Positions 61,816 to 64,000 of a DNA stretch of 64,000 bases are shown piece by piece. Under the pieces are notes generated by a model. That model worked only from the letters and a program-made list of their open reading frames with translations, made no database searches and was not told the DNA's origin. This DNA is from Neoarius graeffei (taxonomy: Eukaryota > Chordata > Actinopteri > Siluriformes > Ariidae). Each line of letters starts with the position of its first letter. Positions within the stretch are counted from its first letter, which is position 1. The stretch covers positions 13,806,798-13,870,797 of the forward strand of contig NC_083596.1 of NCBI RefSeq assembly GCF_027579695.1, in the 5' to 3' direction. The translations under genes were made by a program, and so were the position numbers.

Positions 61816-62821
61816 ATGCGGTCAAAGGAGCTCTCCATGCAGGTGAAACAAGCCACGAAAACAGAAAAAAAACATCTGAGAAATTGCTACACTATTAGGA
61901 GTGGCAAAATCTACAGTTTGGTACATCCTGAGAAAGAAAGAAAGCAAGCACTGGTGAGCTCATCAATGCAAAAAGACCTGGATGCCCACAGAAGACAACA
62001 GTAGTGGATGATCGCAGAATGAAGAGAAACCCCTTCACAACAGCCAACCAAGTGAACAACACTCTCCAGGAGGTAGGCGTATCAATATCCAAATCTACCA
62101 TAAAGAGAAGACTGCATGAAAGTAAATACAGAGGGTTCACTGCACGGTGCAAGCCACTCATAAGCCTCAAGAATAAAAAGGCTAGATTGGACTTTGCTAA
62201 AAAAAACATCTAAAAAAGCCAGCACAGTTCTGGAAGAACATTCTTTGGACAGATGAAACCAAGATCAACCTCTACCAAAATGATGGAAAGAAAAAAGTAT
62301 GGCGAAGGCATGGTACAGCTCATGATCCAAAGCATACCACATCATCTGTAAAACACAGCGGAGGCAGTGTGATGGCTTGGGCATGCATGGCTGCCAGTGG
62401 CACTGGGTCACTAGTGTTTATTGATGATGTGACACAGGACAGAAGCAGCCGGATGAATTCTGAGGTATTCGGAGACATACTGTGTGCTCAAATCCAGCCA
62501 AACTGATTGGTCGGCGTTTCATAATACAGATGGACAATGACCCAAAACAAAGCCAAAGCAACCCAGTTTATTAAAGCAAAGAAGTGGAATATTCTTGAAT
62601 GGCCAAGTCAGTCACCTGATCTCAACCCAATTGAGCATGCATTTCACTTGTTAAAGACTAAACTTCAGACAGAAAGGCCCACAAACAAACAGCAACTGAA
62701 AACCGCTGCAGTAAAGGCCTGGCAGAGCATTAAAAAGGAGGAAAAACAGCGTCTGGTGATGTCCATGAGTTCAAGACTTCAGGCAGTCATTGCCAACAAA
62801 GGGTTTTCAACCAAGTATTAG
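61816..62821 (+). pseudogene. Tc1 transposase, broken
   Basis: [13 protein letters not shown] opens the N-terminus. Frameshifts follow: 62004-62213 carries [16 protein letters not shown], the catalytic start with [12 protein letters not shown] is near 62250, and 62537-62821 carries [13 protein letters not shown] (Glu) to FSTKY. The first two catalytic Asp codons lie in other frames, so it is inactive. Confidence 0.85.
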
Positions 62822-63393
62822 AAATGAACATTTTATTTACAATTATTTAATTTGCCCAATTACTTTTGAGCCCCTGAAATGAAGGGATTGTGTTTAAAAA
62901 ATGCTTTAGTTCCTCACATTTTTATGCAATCATTTTTGTTCAACCCACTGAATTAAAGCTGAAAGTCTGAACTTCAACTGCATGTGAATTGTTTTGTTCA
63001 CAATTCATTGTGGTAATGTACAGAACCAAAATTAGAAAAATGTTGCCTCTGTCCAAATATTTATGGACCTAACTGTATGTAAATACTTAATTTATTTTAT
63101 CTAGAAGTTTTCCTCGATTTCTTTTCTCTGTTTATCTGTAATGATGCTGCTGGAATCTTAATTTCCCTGAGGGAACCCTCCCAAAGGGATCAATATAGTT
63201 TAATCTAATCTAATGATGTAATGCAATAGATGTAATGTCTCCTTTTTATCTAGTAAAGAGTATATATAGATTTGAGAACAAAGGGACGGTGTGAGGGGTG
63301 AGCCAAACCCTCATCACTTGTCCATTTCTGCAATAAACCTCCTTTCTCTTGCAAAAAGGACGAGACTGGTGTTTGGTGTTTGTCGTTTTTCCA

Positions 63394-64000
63394 CAATGTA
63401 GAATATGATTTTTTTTTTTTTTTTAAAGGAATAAGCAATGGCCTTGCTTTAGCAAGCATATTAGTTGAGAGAACCCATTTCAAAACGTGATTTTCCCATC
63501 CAGAACACTTGCGTTTGGATCCACCTCCTGTTAATCATGTTATAGACACGGGTTGCAACAGATCCTGGAGGCAGAGCTTCATGAACATGAGCAGGATTCA
63601 TTCAAATATCAGTAAGACCTAATCTTGGGGGATAATAATTTTACCTAATGCAGCTTTAACAGGATTAAAACTGCACATGTATGTATGAATGAATGAATGA
63701 AAATGAATAGAAAAACCATATCACAGGTCACAGAGGACTAGTCACGAACACAATGCTCATTATTACAGAACAAAGATGACGTCAAGGACGAGTCGATCTC
63801 TAATATGATCTGCGAAAGATAAAATTTATAGTGAATTAATGAGATTCAGAGGTATTTCACACATGATAAAATTACAGATTATATAAAAAGATCATGAAAG
63901 GAGTAAGGACTATTACAAATCGATGAAAAGTGGTTCCACCTTGTGGCATTTAATGAAGACTGTAAAGAGAAATTACATGACACTTATGGGAGTGAACTGC
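63394..64000. other. Unassigned intergenic DNA at the window end
   Basis: A poly-T run at about 63410-63424, otherwise no gene or repeat recognised. Confidence 0.4.

Larger units (their letters stand above)
61075..63075 (+). mobile_element. Tc1-type transposon, second CAGTTAGGTCC copy
   Basis: Ends CAGTTAGGTCCATAAATATT and its inverse; TA at 61073-61074 and 63076-63077. It contains a V-SINE. Confidence 0.93.
60946..63212 (+). repeat. LINE 3'-tail insertion in the LTR
   Basis: The flanks of the Tc1 join into a non-coding tail ending AATTTCCCTGAGGGAACC, CAAAGGGATCAATATAG and (TCTAA)n, as seen in fish LINE 3' ends. The clade is not assigned. Confidence 0.5.
60680..63393 (+). mobile_element. 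Solo LTR split by nested insertions
   Basis: 60720-60945 and 63213-63393 together match the LTR at 9316-9770. Shared features are CACTGAGTGTTGCCTCTTCA, TATATATAG, AATAAA and the 3' end TTTTTCCA. Between them lie a LINE tail and a Tc1. Confidence 0.65.

Overview
The window is vertebrate nuclear DNA from a ray-finned fish, most likely a teleost. The evidence is one recognisable vertebrate gene with introns, tRNA-derived V-SINE (DANA/Mermaid-like) copies throughout, Rex3, L2, Penelope-like and HERO-like retroelements, and many Tc1 transposons. A catfish-like teleost would fit, but the species cannot be read from the sequence.

The only host gene I can support is kindlin-3 (fermt3), on the + strand. 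I place 14 coding exons between about 12,298 and 48,891. All splice phases agree and they give a 641-residue protein, close to the human protein of about 667. The 3' UTR has an AATAAA at 49193-49198. A possible non-coding first exon lies near 6459-6583. The gene covers about 37 kb because its introns are full of nested transposons.

Region by region. 1-12.2 kb: upstream DNA with V-SINEs, a solo LTR, small inverted-repeat transposons and a nearly intact Tc1 element. 12.3-25.1 kb: fermt3 exons 1-4, with a PIF/Harbinger-like element, a TTAGCATG minisatellite, an L2 fragment and a Tc1 inserted into a TATC microsatellite that itself forms the exon 3 splice donor. 25.1-34.1 kb (intron 4): a long-TIR element, then an almost full-length Rex3 carrying a 1.5-kb palindrome made of two inverted Penelope-like copies, then a fold-back Tc1. 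34.1-48.9 kb: exons 5-14. Intron 6 holds a Tc1 split by a TTAA-flanked element that contains a gypsy LTR fragment fused to an 18S rRNA fragment. 49-64 kb: intergenic DNA. An old LINE is broken into at least five pieces by a MITE, a V-SINE that contains a Tc1, another V-SINE, and an intact 1,099-codon HERO-like retrotransposon flanked by a 97-bp target duplication. The last part is a four-level nest: LTR, LINE tail, Tc1, SINE.

The strongest leads are the HERO-like element with its long target duplication and target-supplied start codon, the Penelope inverted dimer, the 18S/gypsy chimera, and a family of hairpin-led elements ending in TCTAGTT. No CRISPR array, operon or bacterial feature is present.
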